Shown here: positions 24,771 to 33,273 of the stretch, piece after piece
How the letters are laid out: the number at the start of each line of letters is the position of its first letter
Numbering within the stretch: the stretch's first letter is position 1
Origin: Psychromarinibacter halotolerans
GTDB taxonomy: Bacteria > Pseudomonadota > Alphaproteobacteria > Rhodobacterales > Rhodobacteraceae
Reading direction: 5' to 3'
Assembly (NCBI RefSeq): GCF_029168315.1
Contig: NZ_JARGYD010000002.1
Location: 434,001 to 498,000 of the forward strand
DNA length: 64,000 bases
Position numbers and translations under genes: made by a program
The notes under the pieces: generated by a model
What the model saw: only the letters and a program-made list of their open reading frames with translations
What the model was told of the DNA's origin: nothing
Database searches by the model: none

Positions 24771-26423
24771 TCAGCTCTTCTGGTTGATCCAGCTGCGGAT
24801 GATCCGCAGCGAGCCTTCGGGCTCGACCTCGATCAGCTTGGTCAGTTCGTCGATGTGCCGACGCATGACATTGCCCGAGACCGAGGCAAGCGAAACGAAT
24901 TCTTCCTCTTCCTCGACGATAACAGGCTCTGCCATCGGCTTGGGCCGCGGCTGTTCGCCGGGGGCGCCGGGCGTGCCTGCGGCAGCGGGCGTTTCGGCGT
25001 CGGGGGTCTCGATGGCCACGGCATCGGCGGTCGCATCGCCTTCCGCGGCGGCTTCGGTCGAGGCCGCGAACGACCGCATCAGCGGGCGCACCCCGAAGAA
25101 CAGCAGCAGCGCCACGACGACCACGGCGGCAAGGGCACGGACGATGGCGCCGAAGTTCATCGCGACCACGTCCATGAAACCGCTGCGCTCGCGGGCTGTC
25201 GCGGTGGGATCACCGGCGACGAAGCTCAGGTTCTCGACGGTGACGACGTCGCCGCGTTCCTCGTCGATCCCGGCGGCCGAGTGCACCAGCGCCGTCAGCC
25301 GTTCCAGATCTTCGGGGGTACGGGGGGTATAGGCGCCGTTCTCGTCCCATGTGCCGTTCACGACGACCGCAACGGACAGCCGGGTTATGGCGCCGGGCTC
25401 GCGGATCAGCTCGGACCGGGTGTTGCCGATCTCGAACACCGATTCGTCCCGGCTGGACGTGTTCGTCTCGGACCGGCCAACGCCGCCGCCGCCGTTGTCG
25501 ATGCCGGGCAGGTTGTTGGCCACGTCGACGGTGCTGCTGGAACTGTCGGCGCTGTCGTTCTGCTCGGTCACCGAAACGATGGACCGCGGCACCTGCTGGT
25601 CGGGGTCGAAGCTTTCCTGAACGACAACCTCGCGCGAGGTGTCGAGATCGGCGGTCACGCGCACCCGGACGTTGCCGGTGCCAACGTGGGCGGCAAGGAT
25701 GCTTTCGACGTTCTGGCGCAGCCGTTCTTCGATCTCGGCACGGGCCGAGTTCAGGCCGTTCCCCTCGGACAGATCCTCTTCGCTGAGGATCGCCTGCCCG
25801 GCGCCGTCAAGGATGGTGATCCGGTCCGGCGACAGGCGCGGCACGGCGGCGGCGACAAGGCTGCGGATGGCCAGCGCCTGACTGCGTTCCAGCGGTGCGG
25901 TGCGTCGGGTGTGGATAACGACCGAGGCCGAGGGTTCCGGCCGTTCCTGCGAGAACGTCTCGCGGTCCGGCAGCACAAGGTGGACCCGCGCGGTATCGAC
26001 GTTGTCGATGGTCTCGATCGACCGGGCCAGTTCGCCTTCAAGCGCGCGCAGGCGGTTGATCTGTTGCAGAAAGCTGTTCATCCCCAGACCAGAGTTCTGG
26101 TCGAACAGTTCCCAGCCCGCGTTGCCCTCGGCGGGCAGTCCGGCCTCGGCCAGTGCCATGCGGGCGCGGGCGACCTCGTCTTCCGGCAGGCTAAGCATGG
26201 TGCCATCGGCCGAGATGCGCGGCGAGAAACCCGCCTGCTCTAGCTCGGTCATCATGCGCGATGCGTCAGAGGCGGGAATGTCCATCGCAAGCGGCCGGTA
26301 CTTCGGCGACATCGCGACCGACAGCCCGACGACAAGCGCAAGGACCAGGCCGACCGCTGTCAGCCCCATCAGCATAAGACGCCGGCGGCCCAGCCCCTTC
26401 AGGTTCTCGATGAGTTCGTTCAC
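24771..26423 (-). CDS. fliF: Flagellar MS-ring protein FliF
   Basis: Forms the membrane ring on which the motor is built. 550 aa with an N-terminal membrane helix (LMLMGLTAVGLVLALVVGLS), YscJ/FliF ring-building domains (VDTARVHLVLPDRETFSQ; RPEPSASVVIHTR), a second membrane helix near residue 445 (VRALAAVVVVALLLFFGVRP), and a C-terminal FliG-binding tail (IDELTKLIEVEPEGSLRIIR). It heads the minus-strand fliF-H-N-P-G unit and is divergent from fliL. Confidence 0.97.
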   Translation of the reverse strand: MNELIENLKGLGRRRLMLMGLTAVGLVLALVVGLSVAMSPKYRPLAMDIPASDASRMMTELEQAGFSPRISADGTMLSLPEDEVARARMALAEAGLPAEGNAGWELFDQNSGLGMNSFLQQINRLRALEGELARSIETIDNVDTARVHLVLPDRETFSQERPEPSASVVIHTRRTAPLERSQALAIRSLVAAAVPRLSPDRITILDGAGQAILSEEDLSEGNGLNSARAEIEERLRQNVESILAAHVGTGNVRVRVTADLDTSREVVVQESFDPDQQVPRSIVSVTEQNDSADSSSSTVDVANNLPGIDNGGGGVGRSETNTSSRDESVFEIGNTRSELIREPGAITRLSVAVVVNGTWDENGAYTPRTPEDLERLTALVHSAAGIDEERGDVVTVENLSFVAGDPTATARERSGFMDVVAMNFGAIVRALAAVVVVALLLFFGVRPLMRSFAASTEAAAEGDATADAVAIETPDAETPAAAGTPGAPGEQPRPKPMAEPVIVEEEEEFVSLASVSGNVMRRHIDELTKLIEVEPEGSLRIIRSWINQKS

Positions 26424-26503
26424 TTGCTTGCCGACTTACCGGGTATGGAAATTTGCGAATTTAAGACGACCGTAGATGCTTGCCTCGCGACTCACAAGAA
26501 AAT

Positions 26504-26511
26504 TTTTCGCA
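26504..26511 (-). promoter_or_regulatory. TGCGAAAA element upstream of fliF
   Basis: Minus-strand TTTGCGAAAAATTTTC, 80 nt before the fliF start. It is divergent from the fliL copy 52 bp away. Confidence 0.55.
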
Positions 26512-26563
26512 AACTTCGGGCGACTGTGTTCTTCCCTTTGAATGGAAGGTCGGCTAGCATGAA

Positions 26564-26571
26564 TGCGAAAA
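26564..26571 (+). promoter_or_regulatory. TGCGAAAA element upstream of fliL
   Basis: ATGCGAAAAATTGACG, 22 nt before the fliL ATG and immediately ahead of its ribosome site. The match extends to TGCGAAAAATTGA, shared with the flgH copy. Confidence 0.55.
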
Positions 26572-26593
26572 ATTGACGTCTGAGGATTCATTC

Positions 26594-27106
26594 ATGGCTG
26601 ACGAGGCTCCGGCCCCCAAGAAAAGCGGCCCAAAGATCAAACTTCTGGTGATTCTGGTTTTGGTGTCGTTCCTGGGCGGCGCCGGTGCGGGCGTCCTGGC
26701 ATGGACGAACATGGGCCTGAATGCGGCGTCCGAGGCCGATGATGCGAAAAATCATACGCCGGAAGTTGCAGAATCGCATCACGTTCAGATCGACGTCGGC
26801 CGCATCACGCTGGTCCTGCAAACCGGCGAGACGACGGACACCCGCCACCTGCTGGTGAATCCGGTCGTCGTTCTTGACCTTGGATCGGAAGACTCGGGGT
26901 CGCACGATGCCCCGACCAGCAACTCGGACACGGTCGCGGTTCTGCGCGACGTCTTCATCGAATACCTGTCGCAGCTTTCGGTACGCGACGTGACCGGCAG
27001 CGCGGGCATGAGCCTTGTCCGCGGCGAACTGAAACGCCGCGCCACCGCAAGCCTGTCTGACCAAACCGTTTCCGAGGTCCTGTTTCAGGACTTCGTGGTC
27101 CAGTAA
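26594..27106 (+). CDS. fliL: Flagellar basal-body-associated protein FliL
   Basis: Single-pass inner-membrane protein (helix at about residues 15-37, IKLLVILVLVSFLGGAGAGV) with a periplasmic stomatin-like domain. It surrounds the stator and supports torque and motility. 170 aa. The start at 26594 (MADEAPAPKK) has TGAGGA 8 nt upstream; an upstream TTG at 26573 is less likely. The C-terminal VLFQDFVVQ is typical. First gene of fliL-fliM-orf-motE. A further TGCGAAAA copy lies inside at 26743-26750. Confidence 0.93.
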   Translation: MADEAPAPKKSGPKIKLLVILVLVSFLGGAGAGVLAWTNMGLNAASEADDAKNHTPEVAESHHVQIDVGRITLVLQTGETTDTRHLLVNPVVVLDLGSEDSGSHDAPTSNSDTVAVLRDVFIEYLSQLSVRDVTGSAGMSLVRGELKRRATASLSDQTVSEVLFQDFVVQ

Positions 27107-27121
27107 TCCGGGGACACCGAC

Positions 27122-28135
27122 ATGGAAGCCACCACATCCCAATCGCCCCAATCGGCCCAACCGCATGGCATGACCCGCACGGTCGAGGAAGAGCTGATCT
27201 CGCAGGCGTCCGCCGGCATCACGCAATTGCCGATGCTGGACATCATCTTTTCACGCATGGCGGTGTCGCTGGTATCGACCTTCAAGACCAAGGCCGCGTT
27301 CCTGTGCGACATCGGCTTTTCGTCGGTCGAGTACATGGCGTGGGAAGACGTCGTGGCGGACGTGGACAAGTTCGGGATCTGCGCGGCGGTCGAAGCCCGG
27401 TCGTGGGGCGGCACGATGGCCGTGGTCCTGGACAGCGAGATGATCTTCTCGGCGCTTGAAACCCAACTTGGCGGGCGCCCCCGTCCCGGCACCGCCCCAA
27501 AGCGGGCCGCTTCGGTCATCGAACGCCAGATCTCGCGGGATCTGATCGACCTGATCCTTGACGAACTGTCCGACAACGTATCGCGGCTGACAGAGGCGAC
27601 CTTCATCGTCGACACGATGGAGGTCCCGCAGCAGATGCCCGCGCTTCAGGGCGGCAAGACCCCCTGCGCCGTCGCCCGGATGTCCGTGACCATCGGCGAC
27701 TGCAGCGGCGCCATCATGGTCATCATTCCGATGGCCACGCTGGAACCGGCGCAGGACAAGCTGTCGAAAATGTTCCTTGGCGAGAAGCTGGGCGGCGACC
27801 TGTCGTGGCGCGAGCATATCCTGAGCAACATCAACGGCTCGTCGGTCAAGGTCACCGCCCGCGTGCACCAGCTTGAGGTGCCGCTGCTGGACATCCTTGC
27901 GTGGGAGCCGGGGACGACGATCGACCTTGGTATCGCCGACGACAAGGAAATCTCGCTGATGTGCGAAGGCATCCCGGTGTTCTTCGGCTATGCCGGCCAG
28001 CGCAAGGGCGGCCGCTTCGGGTTCCGCGTCGAGCGCGAGGTGAATGCCGAGGACCTGGCAGAGGAAGAAACAGAGGCCGCGGAAGACCCTGAGTCGGCCG
28101 AGACCGACAAGACCACGCAGGAGGCAACGGAATGA
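27122..28135 (+). CDS. fliM: Flagellar motor switch protein FliM
   Basis: C-ring protein of 337 aa with the CheC-like middle domain (LDIIFSRMAVSLVSTFKTKA; IERQISRDLIDLILDELSDN) and a C-terminal SpoA domain (ARVHQLEVPLLDILAWEPGT; PVFFGYAGQRKGGRFGF). The tail is acidic. It links FliG and FliN and receives CheY-P. Located 16 bp after fliL; the last 4 bp overlap the next gene. Confidence 0.95.
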   Translation: MEATTSQSPQSAQPHGMTRTVEEELISQASAGITQLPMLDIIFSRMAVSLVSTFKTKAAFLCDIGFSSVEYMAWEDVVADVDKFGICAAVEARSWGGTMAVVLDSEMIFSALETQLGGRPRPGTAPKRAASVIERQISRDLIDLILDELSDNVSRLTEATFIVDTMEVPQQMPALQGGKTPCAVARMSVTIGDCSGAIMVIIPMATLEPAQDKLSKMFLGEKLGGDLSWREHILSNINGSSVKVTARVHQLEVPLLDILAWEPGTTIDLGIADDKEISLMCEGIPVFFGYAGQRKGGRFGFRVEREVNAEDLAEEETEAAEDPESAETDKTTQEATE

Positions 28136-28539
28136 TCGCAGAGATCCTGAATACCGGCCTGCTGGACACCGGCGCCATCGTCGACGTAGCCATCGTTGTA
28201 CTGCTGGTCGCGGTCGGCGTTTATATCGTGCGGCTGAACCGCCGGATCGACCGTCTGCGCGCGGCGCTGGTCGAGGCTGGCCCCATGTTCGAGACTTATG
28301 AGAACGCGATCCGCGCGCATCGTGACAGCATGGCGGCCTTCAACGCGCAGATGGAAACGAAGCGCGCCGAACCCGTCGTGGCCCCCGCGTCCGAACCGGT
28401 CGCCGACCCCGTGATCGAGTTCCGCCGCGAACGGGTGGCCGAAACCACGCCCGAACCCGCTGCGGATGCCGTGCCCGAACCGGCAGAGGAAGACCTGTCG
28501 GCGGTGTTCTACCGCAAGTTCGTGAAGGAGGCCGTCTGA
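28132..28539 (+). CDS. Flagellar-locus membrane protein of unknown function
   Basis: 135-aa protein with one N-terminal membrane helix (VDVAIVVLLVAVGVYIVRL, about residues 16-34), a charged segment predicted helical, a Pro/Ala/Glu-rich linker, and a conserved-looking tail (SAVFYRKFVKEAV). Similar small proteins sit between fliM and motE in other alphaproteobacterial loci; I cannot confirm the family (possibly DUF6468). Overlaps of 4 bp with fliM and one base with motE imply tight coupling and a motor-related role. Confidence 0.7.
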   Translation: MIAEILNTGLLDTGAIVDVAIVVLLVAVGVYIVRLNRRIDRLRAALVEAGPMFETYENAIRAHRDSMAAFNAQMETKRAEPVVAPASEPVADPVIEFRRERVAETTPEPAADAVPEPAEEDLSAVFYRKFVKEAV

Positions 28540-29177
28540 TGGCCCGGATCATGACCGTCGCCGTCCTTGGCCTTGCCGGGCTGGCTGCCGTCAAAGGCGC
28601 ATCGGTCGTCGCGCCGGTTGCCTCGCTGCTGGCGCCGCCCGCCTTTGCGGCGTCCGATCCCACGCCCCCCTGCGAGGACGGCGCAGAGGACTGCGTCGCC
28701 GAAGCGCCCGAGACCGCGTCCGAAGAGACGGAAACCGAAACGGTCGATGTCCTGCCCGAGCTGCTGGTTGCCCTTCAGGCAGAGCGCGACGCGCTGGAGG
28801 ACTGGCGCGAAAAGCTGGAACAGAAAGAAGCAGAGATCCTGTTCGCCAAAAGCGCGCTGGACGCGAAGCACGCCGAACTGGCTGCGCTGAAGGCAGAGCT
28901 GGAACACCTTCTGGAACGCGCCGACCGCGAGAACACCTCCGACGTCGGTCGCCTTGTCGAGATCTACAAGGCCATGAAGCCGGTGCAGGCCGCCGCGATC
29001 ATGAACGAGGCCGACATCGAGGTTTCGGTTCTGGTGCTGGCGGCGATGCAGCCGCGCAATTCGGGCCCGATCCTTGCGCTGATGCAACCCGTCCGCGCCC
29101 GCGCGATCTCGAAGATCATACTGGAACGCTCGCGACTGCCGGGCGACCAGAACCTCGTGAACATAAGGCTCGACTAG
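28539..29177 (+). CDS. motE: MotE-like flagellar protein (MgtE N-terminal-type domain)
   Basis: Exported 212-aa protein: signal sequence (MARIMTVAVLGLAGLAAVKG, cleavage near FAA-S), an acidic Cys-containing linker (PPCEDGAEDC), a coiled coil at about residues 75-135, and a C-terminal MgtE-N-like helical domain (LVEIYKAMKPVQAAAIMNEA, PVRARAISKIILERSRL). In Sinorhizobium MotE is a periplasmic chaperone for MotC. No motC is seen here, so the client may differ. It ends before a bidirectional terminator shared with flhB. Confidence 0.85.
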   Translation: MARIMTVAVLGLAGLAAVKGASVVAPVASLLAPPAFAASDPTPPCEDGAEDCVAEAPETASEETETETVDVLPELLVALQAERDALEDWREKLEQKEAEILFAKSALDAKHAELAALKAELEHLLERADRENTSDVGRLVEIYKAMKPVQAAAIMNEADIEVSVLVLAAMQPRNSGPILALMQPVRARAISKIILERSRLPGDQNLVNIRLD

Positions 29178-29201
29178 CGGGTCACGCACCGAGGGACAGG
29201 G

Positions 29202-29235
29202 AAAGCCGGACCATCCACGATGGCCCGGCTTTTTC
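29202..29235. terminator. Bidirectional terminator between motE and flhB
   Basis: AAAGCCGGaCCATC (29202-29215), loop CAC, GATGGcCCGGCTTT (29219-29232), then TTT; one internal mismatch. It serves both convergent units. Confidence 0.85.
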
Positions 29236-29265
29236 CTTTGCCGCATCGCGTCCCTCGGCGGGCCG

Positions 29266-30402
29266 CTATTCCTCGTCCTCCTGCCGCCGCAAGCTGGCGC
29301 CCGTCGGAAGCTGGCGGCGGATCTTGTTGCGCAGGTCGAAGACGAAGGCGACCAGCTCTGCCACCTCGGCCCAGTGCGCCTTGGGGATCGGGTGGTCGAT
29401 TTCACAAGTGGCGTGCAGCGCGCGGGCCAGCGCCCGGCTTTCGATCACGGGGATTTCGTTCTCGTGCGCGAGGTGGCGGATGCGGCCCGCGATCTGGTCG
29501 GTGCCTTTCGCGACGCAGACCGGGGCGGCATCGCGGCCCCTGTCGTATCGCAGCGCAACGGCAAAATGCGTCGGGTTAGTGACGACCAGCGTCGCCGTGG
29601 GCACGGCCTGCTGCATTCGCTGCCGCGCCCGCGCGCGACGCAGCTGATCCCGCTTGCCCTTGATCTGCGGGTCGCCTTCGGAATCCTTGTGCTCGTCGCG
29701 CAGTTCTTTCAGCGTCATGCGCTGTTTCTTGTGATGGCTGTAACGTTTCCACGCGATGTCGGCGCCGGTGATCGGGATCATCAACAGCACGATCCACGCT
29801 AGCAACTGCACCGCGTTCTGCCCGATCATCCCCGGCAGGAATTCCGGAAGCATGATCGTACCCGGAAGCAGCGTGCGGATCGCCGACCATGACACCCACG
29901 ACGCCAACGCACCGAACAGCATCAGCTTCACGAAGCTCTTGGCGAATTCGACAAGGTTGTTGGCCGACGCGATCCGCTTGATGCCCTTGGCCGGAGAAAT
30001 CTTTTCAAGCTTGGGCGTGATCCGTTGCTTCGACACGACGAACGGCCCCTGCAACGCGCCCGAGACAATCGCGGCCACCAGCAGGATGCCCAGCGACCCG
30101 GCGACGATGCTACCGACCTGGAACACCTGCGGCGCAAGGATGCCGCGCAGGTCGTCCAGCCCGGCCTGCCCCGTGCCGATGTCCACGGCACCCGCGATGT
30201 CGAACAAGGCCCCCAGCGAACTGGCACCGGTCGCGATCTTCAGCGGCAGGTACAATCCCACGAAGGCCAGCAGCCCACCGTAGATGAACAGATGGCCCAC
30301 CTCTTTCGAGGTCGCGACATCCCCCTTGTCGCGGGCTTTTCGAAGCTTTCGCTCTGTCGGCTCTTCGGTCTTCGAGCTGTCATCGGTATCGGTCTGCGAC
30401 AT
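29266..30402 (-). CDS. flhB: Flagellar export switch protein FlhB
   Basis: Export-gate protein that switches secretion from rod/hook to filament substrates. 378 aa: cytoplasmic N-terminus (KTEEPTERKLRKARDKGDVA), four membrane helices, then the autocleaving cytoplasmic domain with NPTH (VVTNPTHFAVALRY, about residue 275). Cleavage occurs between Asn and Pro. Last gene of the flgB-flgC-fliE-fliQ-orf-flhA-fliR-flhB unit. Confidence 0.97.
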   Translation of the reverse strand: MSQTDTDDSSKTEEPTERKLRKARDKGDVATSKEVGHLFIYGGLLAFVGLYLPLKIATGASSLGALFDIAGAVDIGTGQAGLDDLRGILAPQVFQVGSIVAGSLGILLVAAIVSGALQGPFVVSKQRITPKLEKISPAKGIKRIASANNLVEFAKSFVKLMLFGALASWVSWSAIRTLLPGTIMLPEFLPGMIGQNAVQLLAWIVLLMIPITGADIAWKRYSHHKKQRMTLKELRDEHKDSEGDPQIKGKRDQLRRARARQRMQQAVPTATLVVTNPTHFAVALRYDRGRDAAPVCVAKGTDQIAGRIRHLAHENEIPVIESRALARALHATCEIDHPIPKAHWAEVAELVAFVFDLRNKIRRQLPTGASLRRQEDEE

Positions 30403-30405
30403 CGT

Positions 30406-31167
30406 CTAGCGCACCAAGGTCTCGAACCAGTTCGCCAGTTCGGCGTTGTGGTAGGTCAGGATCGCCGGCACCGCGAAGGCCAGCAACAGCAGCCCCGCGA
30501 CGATCAGGCCTGGCGCAGCGACGAAGAACACCTGCATCGCGGGCATCACCCGGTTCGCCAGACCCATGCCAAGGTTCAGCAGCAGGCTAAGAACGTAAAA
30601 CGGCGCCCCGACCGCAGCGGCGATGTAGAAGGCCGCGCCGCCCAGCCGCGCAATCTGCTGTGCCAGGTCGCCCGGCATGATCTGGCCCGGCGGCAGGATC
30701 GCGTAGGACCGCATCAGCCCCATCAGGATGACGTGGTGCGTGTTGCTGAGGAAGATCGCGGCAATCGCGCCCATCGTCAGCAGGCTTGCGATGGCCGACG
30801 CGCTTTCGGCGTTCGCCTGGTTCGGGGTCAACGAATTGCTAAGCCCCGAGGCAAAGCCGACCTGCGCGCCAAGGATGTGCAGTGCCGCCATCAACGCCCG
30901 CGCGCCCAGCCCGATGAAGGCGCCGATCGTCGCCTCGATCCCGATCATCAGGAACAACAGGCTGGTGTTGTCGGGCACCTGCGGTTCCGGCAGCGCGGGC
31001 ATCAAACCGATGGCCAGCGCCAGACCGCAGGTGATCTTGGCGCGCGGCGGCACGCTTTGATCGCCGAACCCAGGCAGCAGGATCGTCGCCGTGCCGATCC
31101 GCGCGAAGATCAGCGCGACGGCATAGATCCACTGCTCGGCCAGCTGCGCAAGGATGCCGCCACCCAT
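30406..31167 (-). CDS. fliR: Flagellar export gate protein FliR
   Basis: 253-aa integral membrane protein of the export gate. Family features: LIFARIGTATILLPGFGDQS, then helices with SLLFLMIGIEATIGAFIGLG, GAQVGFASGLSNSLTP, and a C-terminal AMQVFFVAAPGLIVAGLLLL segment. It lies 3 bp after flhA and 3 bp before flhB. Confidence 0.95.
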   Translation of the reverse strand: MGGGILAQLAEQWIYAVALIFARIGTATILLPGFGDQSVPPRAKITCGLALAIGLMPALPEPQVPDNTSLLFLMIGIEATIGAFIGLGARALMAALHILGAQVGFASGLSNSLTPNQANAESASAIASLLTMGAIAAIFLSNTHHVILMGLMRSYAILPPGQIMPGDLAQQIARLGGAAFYIAAAVGAPFYVLSLLLNLGMGLANRVMPAMQVFFVAAPGLIVAGLLLLAFAVPAILTYHNAELANWFETLVR

Positions 31168-31170
31168 CCG

Positions 31171-33270
31171 TCAGTCTCCGATCGTGGCGACGGTCTTCAT
31201 CTTGGTCTTCCAGTGGATTTCCGAGAACGACAGGATCGGCGTCATCGGCGCGACGCGTTCCAGCATCGACCGGATCACCGGCCGGTACTCGGGGCTGACC
31301 ACCAGCGCGGGCCATTCGTCCTTGGCGGCATAGCCCTGAAGCACCGCGCGGGCGGCGCGGCCGAATTCCTGCACCTTGGCCGGGGGCATGGTGCACAGGG
31401 TATCGTCGCCCTGCACCTTCACCGCGCTGGCGAATTCCTGTTCCCACGTCCCGCCCAGCGTCACCGACTGGATGAAGCCGTCGTCGCCTTCCAGCGACTT
31501 GCAGATCTGCGCCGACAACGCCTTGCGCACATGCTCGGCCACCAACGAGGCGTTGGTCGAGATCACCGAAGCCTCGGCGATGGATTCCGCAATCAGCGAC
31601 ATGTTTCGGATCGAGATCCGTTCCGCCAGCAGCTTGCGCAACACGTTGCGCAGCAGGATCACCGGCGACGGGCAGTTCAGATCCTGAATCAGCTTGCGAT
31701 AGGCCGGATCCAGCGTGTTCATCTGCGCCCGCGCCGCGCCATAGGTCATCATCTCGGGCAGGTTTTCCTTCAGCGCCTCGGTCATGTGGGTGACGATCAC
31801 GCTTTCGGGGTCGACCACGGTGAAGCCTGCCGCCTCGGCTGCGGCGGCGGCGCCGTTCTCGATCCAGACGGCGTTCAGCCCGAAGGTCGGCTCTTTCACG
31901 CGTTCGCCCACCAGCATCGTCGCCTCGCCCGCCGGGTCGATCACAAGCCGTCCGCTGGGGCGAAGCTCTCCCGTCGCGACCTCGACGCCCTGCACAAGCA
32001 CGCGATACGCCTTGGCGTTGTCGAAGTCGCCGTCCTTGATCCGCACCGGCGGCAAGGCGAACCCGTATTCCGTCTGGAACATGTCGCGCAGGCTTTTGAT
32101 CTTGCCCGGCAGCGCGGCATCGTCCTTGTTCAGCATCACGATCAGGCTGCGGCCCATTTCCAGCAAAACAGTGTCTACACCGCCCGTATCGGCCGGTTCT
32201 TCGGTTTTCTTCTTCTCGGCCTGCACCTGTTCCTCGACCGCTTTGCGTTCCTCGGCCTTCTGCGCATCGCGCGAATAGACACCGATCCCGGCCAGAACGG
32301 CGGCGACGGCGGTGAACAGCAGGAACGGAAAGCCCGGAAGCAGGCCCATAACGAACACCAGACCGGCCGCCACGAAGATCGCCTTGGGGCTGGCCGACAA
32401 CTGAGACGTCACAGCCTCGTTCGCGGCGCCCTCGTTCGAGCCCTTGGTGACGATGATGCCCGCCGCGATCGACACGATCAGCGCGGGGATCTGGGTGACA
32501 AGCCCGTCGCCGATGGTCAGGACGGTGAAGTTGTGCATCGCATCCGCCACGCCCATCCCGTGCCGGGCGATGCCGATCAGGATGCCGCCGACCACGTTGA
32601 TCAGCGTGATGATGATGCCCGCGACGGCATCGCCCCGCACGAACTTGGCGGCACCGTCCATCGCGCCGAAGAAGCTGCTTTCATCCTCGACGGTCTTGCG
32701 GCGGCGTCGCGCCTCGTGCTCGTCGATCATGCCTGCGCCAAGGTCGGCGTCGATAGCCATCTGCTTGCCCGGCATCGCGTCCAGCGAGAAACGCGCCGAC
32801 ACCTCGGCGATGCGGGTCGAGCCCTTGGTGATGACGATGAAGTTGATCGCGACAAGGATGATGAACATCACGGTGCCGATCACATAGTCGCCGCCGATCA
32901 CGAAATCCGCGATGCCTTGGATGACATTGCCCGCCGCGTCGGTGCCGGTCTGGCCATCCGACAGGATCAGCCGCGACGAGGCGACGTTCAGCGACAGCCG
33001 CATCATGGTGACGACCAGCAGAAGCGTCGGGAAGCTGCTGAACTCCAGCGGCTGCCGGACCCACAGCGCGACCATCAGCACAAGAACCGACACCGCCATC
33101 GACAGGGCAAGGCCGATGTCCAGCAGCACGGCCGGCAACGGCACGAACAGGATCGCAAGCACGGCGCAGATCGCCAGCGCGAAGACCACGTCGCGGTTGC
33201 GGGTCATAAGATCCAGCCGCTGAGAAAGCGGGGTGACGGCTGTCGGCTTCTGCCGAGCGGCTTGTGCCAT
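31171..33270 (-). CDS. flhA: Flagellar export gate protein FlhA
   Basis: Nonameric export-gate protein of 699 aa. The N-terminal half holds about eight membrane helices, with the FHIPEP signature region (FPTLLLVVTMMRLSLNVASS) and the cytoplasmic loop SARFSLDAMPGKQMAIDADL. The C-terminal cytoplasmic domain (from about residue 360) binds chaperone-substrate complexes (LNCPSPVILLRNVLRKLLAE). It works with FlhB and FliPQR at the centre of the basal body. Confidence 0.98.
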   Translation of the reverse strand: MAQAARQKPTAVTPLSQRLDLMTRNRDVVFALAICAVLAILFVPLPAVLLDIGLALSMAVSVLVLMVALWVRQPLEFSSFPTLLLVVTMMRLSLNVASSRLILSDGQTGTDAAGNVIQGIADFVIGGDYVIGTVMFIILVAINFIVITKGSTRIAEVSARFSLDAMPGKQMAIDADLGAGMIDEHEARRRRKTVEDESSFFGAMDGAAKFVRGDAVAGIIITLINVVGGILIGIARHGMGVADAMHNFTVLTIGDGLVTQIPALIVSIAAGIIVTKGSNEGAANEAVTSQLSASPKAIFVAAGLVFVMGLLPGFPFLLFTAVAAVLAGIGVYSRDAQKAEERKAVEEQVQAEKKKTEEPADTGGVDTVLLEMGRSLIVMLNKDDAALPGKIKSLRDMFQTEYGFALPPVRIKDGDFDNAKAYRVLVQGVEVATGELRPSGRLVIDPAGEATMLVGERVKEPTFGLNAVWIENGAAAAAEAAGFTVVDPESVIVTHMTEALKENLPEMMTYGAARAQMNTLDPAYRKLIQDLNCPSPVILLRNVLRKLLAERISIRNMSLIAESIAEASVISTNASLVAEHVRKALSAQICKSLEGDDGFIQSVTLGGTWEQEFASAVKVQGDDTLCTMPPAKVQEFGRAARAVLQGYAAKDEWPALVVSPEYRPVIRSMLERVAPMTPILSFSEIHWKTKMKTVATIGD

Positions 33271-33273
33271 GTG

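Noticed and set aside
26441..26463. ATTTGCGAATTTAAG as a further fliF element
   Set aside because: Only TGCGAA matches; it was kept out of the count although it lies near the fliF start.
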